From Bacteroidota bacterium (GTDB taxonomy: Bacteria > Bacteroidota > Bacteroidia > Chitinophagales > Chitinophagaceae), in the NCBI GenBank assembly GCA_030706735.1, contig JAUZNZ010000011.1, positions 1 through 64,000 on the forward strand: a stretch of DNA of 64,000 bases, in the 5' to 3' direction. Shown here in pieces: positions 1 to 8,148 of the stretch; positions within the stretch are counted from its first letter, which is position 1; each line of letters begins with the position of its first letter. The notes under the pieces are model-generated. The model saw only the letters and a program-made list of their open reading frames with translations, made no database searches and was not told the origin of the DNA. The position numbers and the translations under genes were made by a program.

Positions 1-1524
1 GCGGAACTGCGCCTCTTTGACGATCAGGTAACCCACGGTGATCAGGTTGCGCACTTCGCATAATTGCGGGGACACGTCGGTGGTCTCATACAATGCCTCG
101 ATCTCCTCATGCAGGAGGTCCAGCCGTTTCATCGCGCGTTGCAGCCGCACGTGGGTGCGCACAATGCCGACGTAGTCGCTCATCAGGAGCTGCAGTTCTT
201 TCAGGCTTTGGGTGATCAGGATCATTTCCCGGGGCCGCGTAGTCCCTTCGGCGTTCCAGTCCGGGATGCCCTCGCGGAAGGCGGTCCGATCTACCCTTTC
301 CACGCTGTCGAGATAACAGCGGTGCCCGAACACGAGGGCCTCCAACAGGGAATTGCTCGCGAGGCGATTGGCGCCATGCAAGCCGGTGGAGGCGCATTCG
401 CCGCAGGCATAGAGGTTGAGGATGGACGTCCTGCCCCATTCGTCGGTCTTGATTCCGCCGCAGCTGTAGTGGGCGGCCGGCGCGACGGGGATCATTTGCT
501 CTGTGATGTCGATGCCGATCGAACGGCATTTCTCATAGATGTTCGGGAAATGCCCCAGGAACTTCTCTTTATCCATGTCACGGCAATCCAGGTAGACATG
601 TTCGGTCCCATCCTTCTTCATCTCGCTGTCGATCGCACGGGCGGTAATGTCGCGAGGGGCGAGGTCTTTGCGCTCATCGTATCTTTCCATGAAGGCCTCT
701 CCGCTCCTATTCCGCAATATCCCTCCGTCTCCGCGTACTGCCTCTGTGATCAGGAAGGAAGGGCTGATACCGGGCTCATAGAGAGCCGTGGGGTGGAATT
801 GAATGAACTCCATGTTTTCGATCCTGCCCTTTGCGCGATAGGCCATCGCCACGCCGTCGCCCGTCGCGATCTTCGGGTTGGTAGTCGTCCGGTATGCCTG
901 ACCGTTGCCCCCGGTGGCCAGCAGCACGACGCGGGAAAGGATCGTTTCAATTTTGTTTGTATGCTGATCGAGGGCATATACGCCGAAGCATTCGATATCC
1001 GGGGTCGATTTGGTGATCAGGAAGCCGAGGTGGTGCTGCGTGATCAGGTCCAGCACAAACCAATGCTTGATGATCTCAATGTTCGGCTGCTTGCCCACCG
1101 TCTCCAGCAGGGCACGTTCGATCTCTTTGCCGGTTACGTCCTTGTGGTGGAGGATACGGAAGGCGGAATGACCTCCCTCCTTGCCCAATTTGAAATCGCC
1201 CTCCGGGTCCTTGTCGAAACGGGTTCCCCAGTCGATGATCTCCCGGATCCTTTCCGGTCCCTCTTTTACGACGATCTCGACGGTCCGTTCGTTGCAAAGG
1301 CCGTCGCCGGCGATGAGCGTGTCCCGGATATGCTTTTCGTAGCTGTCGTGCTCGAAGTCCGTTACGCCCGCAATGCCCCCCTGCGCGTACTTGGTATTGG
1401 TCTCATCGGCCCTGGTCTTGGTGATGACGAGCACCTTTTTATCGGGACAATGGCGGGCCACTTTCAGGGCATAGCTCAACCCGGCAATGCCGGAACCGAT
1501 AACGAGGAAATCAGTTTTAATCAT
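1..1524 (-). CDS. nadB: L-aspartate oxidase, C-terminus cut by window edge
   Basis: Oxidises L-aspartate to iminoaspartate, the first step of de novo NAD synthesis, using FAD. Translation from the ATG at 1524 gives MIKTDFLVIGSGIAGL, a Rossmann FAD-binding start (GSGIAG at residues 10-15), followed by the succinate-dehydrogenase/NadB-type blocks TKYAQGGIAG, FHPTALYEPG and the signature HGANRLASNSLLEA. 508 codons are visible with no stop; the family is usually about 530 residues, so only a short C-terminal piece is missing. Its ATG overlaps the TGA of the upstream lipoprotein gene (TGATG), which suggests translational coupling. No nadA or nadC is seen next to it within the window. Confidence 0.95.
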   Translation of the reverse strand, partial: MIKTDFLVIGSGIAGLSYALKVARHCPDKKVLVITKTRADETNTKYAQGGIAGVTDFEHDSYEKHIRDTLIAGDGLCNERTVEIVVKEGPERIREIIDWGTRFDKDPEGDFKLGKEGGHSAFRILHHKDVTGKEIERALLETVGKQPNIEIIKHWFVLDLITQHHLGFLITKSTPDIECFGVYALDQHTNKIETILSRVVLLATGGNGQAYRTTTNPKIATGDGVAMAYRAKGRIENMEFIQFHPTALYEPGISPSFLITEAVRGDGGILRNRSGEAFMERYDERKDLAPRDITARAIDSEMKKDGTEHVYLDCRDMDKEKFLGHFPNIYEKCRSIGIDITEQMIPVAPAAHYSCGGIKTDEWGRTSILNLYACGECASTGLHGANRLASNSLLEALVFGHRCYLDSVERVDRTAFREGIPDWNAEGTTRPREMILITQSLKELQLLMSDYVGIVRTHVRLQRAMKRLDLLHEEIEALYETTDVSPQLCEVRNLITVGYLIVKEAQFR

Positions 1525-2303
1525 CAATATTCTACCTTATACCCGAATTGATCGGGGTGATCGAATATGTCCATCAGGTTATATTTGATGGTCACGGTCT
1601 TCTTGTCATCGGACAATTTGGCCAGGGGAGTATCCACTTTCTTTACCGGGCGCGGCAACTTGATGATGGTCGTGTAAGAGATCTCTACGCCCATGGTGCT
1701 TGCCTGCCGCATTTGCGCCATCTGGGGATTATCCTGGAGGGCTTTCCACCGTTCCGCGTTCAGCCTTTTTTCGATGACGCCGTCGCGGCTGGTAAAATCA
1801 TATACGCCATTGAATTGATTGAGGTCGGGACTGGGACCGTCGGTTTGCACGTTATTTTCCGTGCCGGAAGGGGAGTCCATTTTTTTGAATAGCTGTGCCG
1901 TTCCCAACGAGCCGTCGCTCATGACGCTGTATAGTTTCTGCAGGTCGGCCTGGCTGGAATAGGGGAATAACATGTGCGTCTTGAACAACTTGGCATCCAT
2001 GTCCAGTTGAATGTGGAGGGTCCCGGGGTCCAATATCTTCCGTTTGTCCAGGGGGATCGATTGGACCGTGTCGACGATATCACGCATGCGGATCGTGGTG
2101 TCCATCTTATCCATCCCCTTCTTCGCGAGGTCTTCCTTGCTCATATAGGTTTGCATGAGATCGACCATCTGGCTCATGTCCATGTCCATGGAGAATTGTC
2201 CGCTTCCATTGGGTTTTACCTCGATCGTTTCATAGATGTCCAGGCATCCGGTCAGGCTGAATGCCAGCACGACGGGCAATAGGTAGTTAATGATCTTCAT
2301 CAT
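1524..2303 (-). CDS. Predicted lipoprotein of unknown function, 259 aa
   Basis: The N-terminus MMKIINYLLPVVLAFSLTGC is a lipoprotein signal with lipobox LTGC at residues 17-20, so the mature protein should be lipid-anchored in the cell envelope. The rest (YETIEVKPNGSG, repeated Met/Asp-rich helices around residues 40-70, then a mixed region with a DFTSRDGVIEKRL segment) matches no family I can name. Either of two adjacent ATG codons could start it. It follows the aldose-epimerase-like gene by 28 bp and its stop overlaps the start of nadB, so it is probably in the same transcript. Similar short lipoproteins are common in this phylum; the function is not known. Confidence 0.85.
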   Translation of the reverse strand: MMKIINYLLPVVLAFSLTGCLDIYETIEVKPNGSGQFSMDMDMSQMVDLMQTYMSKEDLAKKGMDKMDTTIRMRDIVDTVQSIPLDKRKILDPGTLHIQLDMDAKLFKTHMLFPYSSQADLQKLYSVMSDGSLGTAQLFKKMDSPSGTENNVQTDGPSPDLNQFNGVYDFTSRDGVIEKRLNAERWKALQDNPQMAQMRQASTMGVEISYTTIIKLPRPVKKVDTPLAKLSDDKKTVTIKYNLMDIFDHPDQFGYKVEY

Positions 2304-2331
2304 GGATCGTTTGAACCGGCAATTTACTCGT

Positions 2332-3306
2332 TTAGCGAACGCTAACCTTGTAATTGACCGTAAAAGTTTGTGAATGTCCGGGGGGCAGGAGGATCAGTCC
2401 CATCTTATTGTTGAAACAATCCGGGGCGGCGCTAAGATTCTCGATGGCAATGGTTTGCCTGTCCGGCGGCGTGTAGATCTGGAGGTAAGGATAGCCGCTG
2501 TCCGGGAAGAGGGAGATGCGCAGTCCGGTCGATGGATTAGATAGTTCGCAGGCGGGGCCGGTCTTCGACGTTCCGAGGACAAAACAGTTGTCCAGCTGCG
2601 TGGATCCGATCCGGCGTTCTTCACAAAAATCATCATATTTCATCAGGTGACCGGTGGGGATGAGGTGTTCATCGAAATCCACTATCATTTCCGAATTGAA
2701 GCGGAGGAGCCAGTCGTCGATCTTTCCGCCCAGCCGGAAATAGGGATGCCAGCCATCGGCGATAGGGATGGTCGTTTTATCCAGATTGGTGACGATCGTC
2801 TGCACCTCCAGGAGATTTTCCGGGTGAAGGATATACTTCACGGCGCAGTCATAGATAAACGGATAGGCGGCATTTTCTTTGTTATAGCGATGTTGCAGGA
2901 TGACGGAGGCCGAGGTCTTGCCCGCCACCTCATCCGTGACCGCAAACGATTTGTCGAACAGCAGGCCATGGATCGCGGTTCCATCGAAGAAGGTCTTTTC
3001 GAAACGATATTCGGCGCCGGCAAATCGATAGGTGGCGTCGGCGATCCGGCATGGAAAGGGAGATAACTTCGGACCCTTGAAGTTGACCCCCATCTCGTTT
3101 TTGACCTGTTCCAGACTGGTATAGTTGTCGACCACATTGAACATTTCGCCGGCGCCATTATGCTGAGGGACCGCCGTCGCCACCTTGAACGCGTGCAGGG
3201 CGGCTCCATAGCCGGGCAACAGGACCGCTTCCGAACCGGAGTTCTCATCCTTTAAGCTAACCAGGGAAAGGCCATCCTGGTGAAAATGGCGAATGGAAAA
3301 TGGCAT
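2332..3306 (-). CDS. Aldose 1-epimerase family protein
   Basis: A 324-residue protein of the galactose mutarotase (GalM-like) fold. Supporting segments are IHGLLFD and ADGWHPYFRLGG, which carry the two histidines expected in the sugar pocket, and AIENLSAAPDCFNN near the C-terminus, which carries the likely catalytic glutamate. No signal peptide, so cytoplasmic. GalM enzymes interconvert alpha and beta anomers of aldoses; this branch is divergent and the substrate cannot be read from sequence. It lies between the WYL-type regulator (54 bp upstream) and the lipoprotein gene, all on the minus strand. Confidence 0.85.
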   Translation of the reverse strand: MPFSIRHFHQDGLSLVSLKDENSGSEAVLLPGYGAALHAFKVATAVPQHNGAGEMFNVVDNYTSLEQVKNEMGVNFKGPKLSPFPCRIADATYRFAGAEYRFEKTFFDGTAIHGLLFDKSFAVTDEVAGKTSASVILQHRYNKENAAYPFIYDCAVKYILHPENLLEVQTIVTNLDKTTIPIADGWHPYFRLGGKIDDWLLRFNSEMIVDFDEHLIPTGHLMKYDDFCEERRIGSTQLDNCFVLGTSKTGPACELSNPSTGLRISLFPDSGYPYLQIYTPPDRQTIAIENLSAAPDCFNNKMGLILLPPGHSQTFTVNYKVSVR

Positions 3307-3360
3307 GACCGTCGGGTTATTTCTTTTGCAATGTATGAAAATAGTTGTCGCGTGCCGGGC

Positions 3361-4338
3361 TTATACCGGACTAACGGTCAGGTACCGGCCATGACGAGCG
3401 TGGATCCTTTCGGCGAGTCCCGACATAACCTGCTGTAAAGCGACGGGAGATTCGACGGATACGGCGTCAGTCAGTGTCAGCAGCCAGCGACCGAAATAGT
3501 CCAGGCAGCCGACCAGGAATACCATCCGTATCGAATGACCCATATCCTCCTGTGAGACAAAGCCCTGCAATAATTTCTGTTCCTGGATAAATTTTGCCGC
3601 GCGGCTGTCGATCCGTATGACCGCCTCCTGCAGCTGGTTGCGCTCCATGATCTGCCGGACATAGTCGCGGATGGAAGGGTGCGCGTCGCCGTCGAAAACC
3701 TCGTCCCGGATGAGGATGCGCTGCATGCGGCTGAGCCGGAAATCCCGGTAGCCTTTGCGGAGCCGGCACCAGGCGATCATGTGCCATGCCGATCCGTAGT
3801 ACCAGAGCCCGATGGGTTCCACGTCCCTCAGTGTTTGCGCCTCGCGGGAGCCGGCACCCGCATGATAGGCCAGGTGCAGGACCCTTTTTTGCACGATCGC
3901 CTGCTGCACGGCTGACAGGTTTTGCTGTGCCCCTTCCATGCCGGCGGTATGGGCTGCGGAGACCTCGATATGATCCGTCAGATCGTCGATATATTCTTTG
4001 TCTGCGGAACGGAGCACTGCTTTGATCTTGAAAAGGGCAGCCGCGTAATGCCGCCGTACGCAGCTGTCGGTGAACCGTTCCGCCAATTTCGCTCCGAGCA
4101 TCAACGCGCTGGCCTCCTCCTGTGTGAACATGACGGGCGGGAGGCGATAGCCTTCCATGATCGTATAGCCGCTGCCTGCCTCGCCGATCACCGGCACGCC
4201 GGAGCCTTCGAGGGCTTTTATGTCCCGGTAGACCGTACGCAGGCTGATCCGGAAGCGGCCGGCCATTTCGCTGGCCGTGACCTTCTTCTTGCTTTGAAGG
4301 TGCGTAAGCATGGCGTGCAGCCTGTCGATCCGGTTCAC
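3361..4338 (-). CDS. YafY-type transcriptional regulator, HTH + WYL domains
   Basis: 325 residues. The N-terminus (residues 1-55) is a DeoR-like winged HTH of the form RLHAMLTHLQ, RFRISLRTVYRDIKALE, GSGYTIMEGYRLPP. The middle (about 140-210) is a WYL ligand-binding domain with the diagnostic block LWYYGSAWHMIAWC, then RKGYRDFRLSRM. Such proteins sense small ligands, including nucleic-acid ends and second messengers in some defence-linked members; the ligand is not predictable here. The start is GTG at 4338 and overlaps the TGA stop of ispG by four bases (GTGA), so the two are probably coupled. No defence genes are adjacent, so a metabolic or stress role is equally possible. Confidence 0.92.
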   Translation of the reverse strand: MNRIDRLHAMLTHLQSKKKVTASEMAGRFRISLRTVYRDIKALEGSGVPVIGEAGSGYTIMEGYRLPPVMFTQEEASALMLGAKLAERFTDSCVRRHYAAALFKIKAVLRSADKEYIDDLTDHIEVSAAHTAGMEGAQQNLSAVQQAIVQKRVLHLAYHAGAGSREAQTLRDVEPIGLWYYGSAWHMIAWCRLRKGYRDFRLSRMQRILIRDEVFDGDAHPSIRDYVRQIMERNQLQEAVIRIDSRAAKFIQEQKLLQGFVSQEDMGHSIRMVFLVGCLDYFGRWLLTLTDAVSVESPVALQQVMSGLAERIHARHGRYLTVSPV

Positions 4339-6311
4339 GAGGGGACTGTTTTTGTAGTGACGACGGGCTCGATCCAGGCATCGCTGGCTTTCAGGAGGCC
4401 GATCAGTTCCTCGACGGCGACCGCGCTATCGACGCCGCGCTTGACCACTTCCTTCCCTTTGTAGAGGGTGATCTTGCCGGGTCCGCTGCCCACATAGCCG
4501 AAATCTGCGTCGGCCATTTCGCCCGGGCCGTTGACGATACATCCCATGATCGCGATCTTAACGCCTTTGAGATGATGGGTCACTGCCCGTATCCGGGCCG
4601 TCGTCTCCTGCAGATCGAAGAGCGTGCGGCCGCAGGAGGGGCATGAAATATATTCTGTTCGCGAAATCCTGGTGCGGGTAGCCTGAAGAATGGAAAAGGC
4701 CCAGTCATTGAGTCGCCGGTGCCCGGCCTTACCGGCCCCGGTCATCAGCCAGATCCCGTCCCCCAATCCATCGAGAAGGAGAGCGCCTGCCTCGGTCGAG
4801 AAATGGATGAGCTGTTCGTCCCGGGTTTGTTCATGGCTTTCCACGGCCAGGATCACGGGACAGCGTATATCCTGATTGATCAGTTCCATCATGAAACGGC
4901 GTATGGAAGGCATCGCGAGCGGGTGGGAAGACCAGAGACATAAGACGACCGTGTCGTCCTTGCGGATCTGTTGCAGAATCTCTGCTGCTGCATCGCCGGC
5001 CGTATCGAGGGACAGGAAATTGAGGATTCCGGAGCGTTCGGTATGCCGCAGCCAGTCTGTTCCCTGGTAGAGGGGATAGGAACGTTGCCTTTCCGAATCG
5101 CCTGCCCGCAGCCAGGTTTCGTGATCGCAGATCAGCTTGAGCGTGCCGGGGAGAGGGAAGTCGGTGATCTTATCGCCGGTGTAAAGGAAATCGGCCGCGG
5201 CATCGCTGATATTCCATTTATCATTTGCCGCGTCATACCGGTAGCCCACCGGCAGCAGGTCTTCCGGGACGATGGACTTCGCGTGCATGAAATCCGCAAT
5301 CACCACCGGAACGTGGTGGTCGCCGATATTGGATATCGCGCGGGATCTGCGTCGTTGGTATTCAAAAGGCGAATAGGGTATCTTTTCGACCGGTCGGATG
5401 AGGGCGGCCTGCTGTGCGCGCGCGGCCCGTTCCTGATACCGGTTGACGAGGTCTTTACAAACGGGAATTTCCAATTCGGGGTCTTCGGTAAGCGAAACGC
5501 GGATCGTGTCTCCAACGCCATCTTCCAGCAAGGCCCCGATGCCGATCGCCGATTTAATGCGGCCGTCCTCTCCGTCTCCCGCCTCAGTGACCCCCAGATG
5601 CAGGGGGTAGCAGGCGCCGAACTCTTCGTCCATCCTCCTGATCAGGAGCCGATAGGCTTGGACCATGACCTGGGGATTGCTGGACTTCATGCTCAGGACG
5701 ATCTGGTGATAGCTCTCCCCCCTGGCCACGCGGAGGAACTCCATGGCGCTTTCCACCATGCCCATCGGCGTATCGCCGTACCGGCTCATGATGCGATCGC
5801 TGAGCGAACCGTGATTGGTGCCGATCCGCATAGCCGTTCCGTATTCTTTGCAAATCTTTACCAGGGGCGTAAACCGTTCCCGGATGCGGTCGATCTCCTC
5901 ATTGTACTCCGCGTCGGAATATTCGATGAATTCGAACTTCTTTTTGTCGATGTAATTCCCGGGGTTCACCCTGACCTTTTCGACGATGCGCGCCGCGATC
6001 TCCGCGGCATTCGGCGTGAAATGGATATCGGCCACAAGGGGGGTCTTGTAACCCCGTTTGCGGAGTTCATTCCTGATGTTCAGGAGATTCTCCGCTTCTT
6101 TCTTGCTGGGAGCGGTGATACGGACCAGTTCCGCACCGGCCTCTATGCAGCGAATGGATTGTTCCACCGTGGCCAGCGTGTCCATGGTATCGGTCGTGGT
6201 CATTGTCTGCACACGGATCGGATGGGAATCGCCGAGCAAAAGGTCGCCGATCCTGACTTCGAGGGTCTTGAGGCGCTGATAGCGGGTAAGGGAATGACAA
6301 TACCATTGCAT
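4335..6311 (-). CDS. ispG: 4-hydroxy-3-methylbut-2-enyl diphosphate synthase, long form
   Basis: Converts MEcPP to HMBPP in the MEP isoprenoid pathway with a [4Fe-4S] cluster. The N-terminal TIM barrel is clear (VRVNPGNY, GTNHGSLSDR, SMKSSNPQVM, LHLGVTEAGDGEDG). At 658 residues it is the long form known from Bacteroidetes, Chlorobi and plants, which carries an extra domain between barrel and reductase-like domain (here roughly 290-540). The cluster cysteines are C557 and C560 (CPSCGRTLFDL) and C591 (GCIVNGPGE). A TAnnTTTG promoter element lies only five bases before the ATG, so it can be transcribed independently of the bat genes upstream. Confidence 0.97.
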   Translation of the reverse strand: MQWYCHSLTRYQRLKTLEVRIGDLLLGDSHPIRVQTMTTTDTMDTLATVEQSIRCIEAGAELVRITAPSKKEAENLLNIRNELRKRGYKTPLVADIHFTPNAAEIAARIVEKVRVNPGNYIDKKKFEFIEYSDAEYNEEIDRIRERFTPLVKICKEYGTAMRIGTNHGSLSDRIMSRYGDTPMGMVESAMEFLRVARGESYHQIVLSMKSSNPQVMVQAYRLLIRRMDEEFGACYPLHLGVTEAGDGEDGRIKSAIGIGALLEDGVGDTIRVSLTEDPELEIPVCKDLVNRYQERAARAQQAALIRPVEKIPYSPFEYQRRRSRAISNIGDHHVPVVIADFMHAKSIVPEDLLPVGYRYDAANDKWNISDAAADFLYTGDKITDFPLPGTLKLICDHETWLRAGDSERQRSYPLYQGTDWLRHTERSGILNFLSLDTAGDAAAEILQQIRKDDTVVLCLWSSHPLAMPSIRRFMMELINQDIRCPVILAVESHEQTRDEQLIHFSTEAGALLLDGLGDGIWLMTGAGKAGHRRLNDWAFSILQATRTRISRTEYISCPSCGRTLFDLQETTARIRAVTHHLKGVKIAIMGCIVNGPGEMADADFGYVGSGPGKITLYKGKEVVKRGVDSAVAVEELIGLLKASDAWIEPVVTTKTVPS

Positions 6312-6315
6312 AATG

Positions 6316-6323
6316 CAAAAATA
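6316..6323 (-). promoter_or_regulatory. TAnnTTTG -7 element before ispG
   Basis: On the minus strand the bases read TATTTTTG, an exact match to the Bacteroidetes sigma -7 consensus TAnnTTTG. The ispG ATG starts five bases downstream, which would give a transcript with essentially no leader. It lies in the 18-bp gap between batC and ispG. Confidence 0.55.
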
Positions 6324-6329
6324 ACGAAA

Positions 6330-7055
6330 TTACCAGTCCTTGTCGGGTTGGGAAAGAGAGCGTTGTTTATTCTGGTTCATCTTGTCCTGTACGTCTTTTT
6401 CCTTTTGCTGGAGAGCCTTCAACAGTTGCTCGACCTGCTGTTTGGTGAGCTTGCTGGGCTGCGGCTTGGGTTGCTCCTTCTGCTGGTCTTTTTGGTCCTT
6501 TTTATCCTTTTGCTCCTTTTTGTCTTTCTGGTCTTTTTGCTGTTGTTGCTGTTGTTGTTGTTTGAGCTCGAGGAGGGCTTTTTGCAGATTTTCACGCGCT
6601 TCGGTATCGGAGGGATCGATCTTTAATGCCGATTTCCACGCGTCGATGCTGCCCTGCAGTTTTTGTCCTTTGACCAGCGCCACGCCCTGATTGTACAGGC
6701 CTTTCTCTTTGAAGGCGCTGTCCGGGCTGTCAGCCGAGGCCCGATCATAGGAGTTCGCGGCATTATCGAAGTTATTCTTCCTGAATTGCGCATTTCCGAG
6801 ATTGTAATGGGCTGTCGGGTTGTTAGGGGCCTGCCTTACGGCCTCTTCATATTGCTTCTGCGATTGATCCAGCTGCTTCTGTTTATAATACCTGTTTCCG
6901 CTGCGGATCAGGGCGTCCGGGCTTTGTGCGGTGGCGGCCATGGGCAGGAGGGCGGCCAGAGGGAATAGAGCGGCGGCCAGGCAAGGCGCAATCTTCGGGC
7001 TGCAAGCGGCAAGGCAGGGTTTAGTAAGTGCTTTATAATAATTTATAATAAACAT
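6330..7055 (-). CDS. batC: BatC-like TPR protein, secreted or membrane-tethered
   Basis: Start chosen at the ATG at 7055, eight bases after the batB stop; a longer frame would overlap batB and has no signal peptide. The 241-residue product begins with a hydrophobic export signal ending LLPMAATAQ, then two to three TPR repeats (residues about 50-150: SGNRYYKQKQLDQSQKQYEEA, NPTAHYNLGNAQF, SALKIDPSDTEARENL). The C-terminal third is low complexity: a run of eight glutamines, then alternating KDQKDKKEQ blocks rich in Lys, Gln and Asp. TPR proteins of this kind accompany the VWA proteins BatA/BatB in Bacteroidetes aerotolerance loci, where they are thought to act as scaffolds. Confidence 0.85.
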   Translation of the reverse strand: MFIINYYKALTKPCLAACSPKIAPCLAAALFPLAALLPMAATAQSPDALIRSGNRYYKQKQLDQSQKQYEEAVRQAPNNPTAHYNLGNAQFRKNNFDNAANSYDRASADSPDSAFKEKGLYNQGVALVKGQKLQGSIDAWKSALKIDPSDTEARENLQKALLELKQQQQQQQQKDQKDKKEQKDKKDQKDQQKEQPKPQPSKLTKQQVEQLLKALQQKEKDVQDKMNQNKQRSLSQPDKDW

Positions 7056-7063
7056 ATATAAGT

Positions 7064-8131
7064 CTAGCTTGACGTTTGAAGCTTGACACTTGTAGCTTGA
7101 ACCTTGCCGTCCGAATCTCGAAGCTTTTGGCCCGGAGCTCTCTTTACGTGGCGTTCTGTCAAAAAATACTCCGTCAGCAACAGGAACAAGGCTGCCGCGA
7201 GGAACCACTGAAAGTAGCTATTATAATCGATGAATTCGGCATCGTTCAGCGCCTTTTTTTCAATGCTGTCCAGCTGCTGGGTCATCGTTATTTCGGCGTC
7301 GTCGATATTATCCAGCCGGATGTAGCGGCCATTGGAGGCATCGGCCAGTTGCTGCAATTCCGCCTCATTGAGTTTGGATATGACGGTCTGTCCCTGATCG
7401 TCCTTTTTCAGTTCGCCTGTATTGGGATCTACGATGGGCGACCCATCCGGGGAGCCGATGCCGACCGTATTGATCATCACGCCACCCTGCGCCAGCTGTT
7501 TGGCCACTTTAAGCGCGTCGGGATCATGATCTTCTCCGTCGGACAGGAGTACGATGGCCTTATACTTCCGTTCTTTGCTGTTAAACGAGCTATTGGCCAT
7601 CCGGAGCGCCTCGGCGATCACGGTGCCCTGGGTCGGCACGACGGCGGGGCTTGCGTCCTGAATATACATCCGGGCGGCCCCATGGTCCGTGGTAAGGGGC
7701 ATTTGCATATAGGCCCTTCCCGCAAAGAGCACCAGCCCAAGACGGTCGTTCTCCAGTTTGTCCGTCAGCCGGTAAAGGAGTTGTTTCGCTTTTTCGAGGC
7801 GGTCAGGTTTGATGTCGCGGGCCAGCATGCTCTTGCTGACATCAAGCACCAGCATGACATCGACGCCCTGCCGGCGGACATTCTCCATGGCGCCAGGCTT
7901 CTGCAGGTTGCCGGCGCCTAAAACCAGGATAATGAAGGCCAGGGTGACCAGGCAGAATTTGATCAGGAACCGCAGCGCTGAAAAATTGCTGGTTAATTGT
8001 TTTACGAGGGTCGGGTCCCCGATGCGGGCGGCTGCCTTTTTCTTCCATCGCATCAGCATATAGAAGAGGCCCCCCAGAATGGGGAGTGCCGCGAGGCCCA
8101 GCAGGTATTCAATATGTTGAAAGCGAAACAC
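7064..8131 (-). CDS. batB: BatB-like VWA-domain membrane protein
   Basis: 355 residues with GTG start at 8131, 17 bp after the class D beta-lactamase gene. Two N-terminal membrane helices (about 8-28 and 55-75) are followed by a von Willebrand A domain with the MIDAS motif DVSKS at D97-S101, the block LVLFAGRAYMQMPLTTD, and VLLSDGEDHD. A third helix lies near 310-330 (WFLAAALFLLLTEYFL). This is the Bat (Bacteroides aerotolerance) arrangement, membrane-anchored with the VWA domain outside the membrane. The canonical upstream batA is not present here. The last 13 codons lie inside a 7-bp repeat (7065-7106), so the tail QATSVKLQTSS is probably repeat-derived and not functional. Confidence 0.88.
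   Translation of the reverse strand: MFRFQHIEYLLGLAALPILGGLFYMLMRWKKKAAARIGDPTLVKQLTSNFSALRFLIKFCLVTLAFIILVLGAGNLQKPGAMENVRRQGVDVMLVLDVSKSMLARDIKPDRLEKAKQLLYRLTDKLENDRLGLVLFAGRAYMQMPLTTDHGAARMYIQDASPAVVPTQGTVIAEALRMANSSFNSKERKYKAIVLLSDGEDHDPDALKVAKQLAQGGVMINTVGIGSPDGSPIVDPNTGELKKDDQGQTVISKLNEAELQQLADASNGRYIRLDNIDDAEITMTQQLDSIEKKALNDAEFIDYNSYFQWFLAAALFLLLTEYFLTERHVKRAPGQKLRDSDGKVQATSVKLQTSS
7065..7106. repeat. Six imperfect 7-bp repeats, nnnnTTG, at the end of batB
   Basis: On the plus strand six successive heptads read TAGCTTG, ACGTTTG, AAGCTTG, ACACTTG, TAGCTTG and AACCTTG with no gaps; all end in TTG and most carry CTTG. They overlap the batB stop codon. A two-copy heptad of a related kind (GCTGCAA twice) sits at 49431-49444 between two other gene ends. 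Confidence 0.7.
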
Positions 8132-8148
8132 TTTTGCAATTTAACCGA

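Noticed and set aside
64-1551. Long plus-strand open frame of 495 codons
   Set aside because: It is the antisense shadow of nadB; the minus-strand translation shows all NadB motifs.
3361-4338. WYL-type regulator as part of a defence system
   Set aside because: No defence genes are adjacent; neighbours are isoprenoid and sugar genes.
4971-6626. Long plus-strand open frame of 551 codons over ispG and batC
   Set aside because: Shadow of ispG; no domain or signal recognised, and it ends in a Leu-rich antisense of the Gln/Lys tail of BatC.
7065-7106. Heptad repeats as a CRISPR array
   Set aside because: Units are 7 bp without spacers, so it is a simple tandem repeat.
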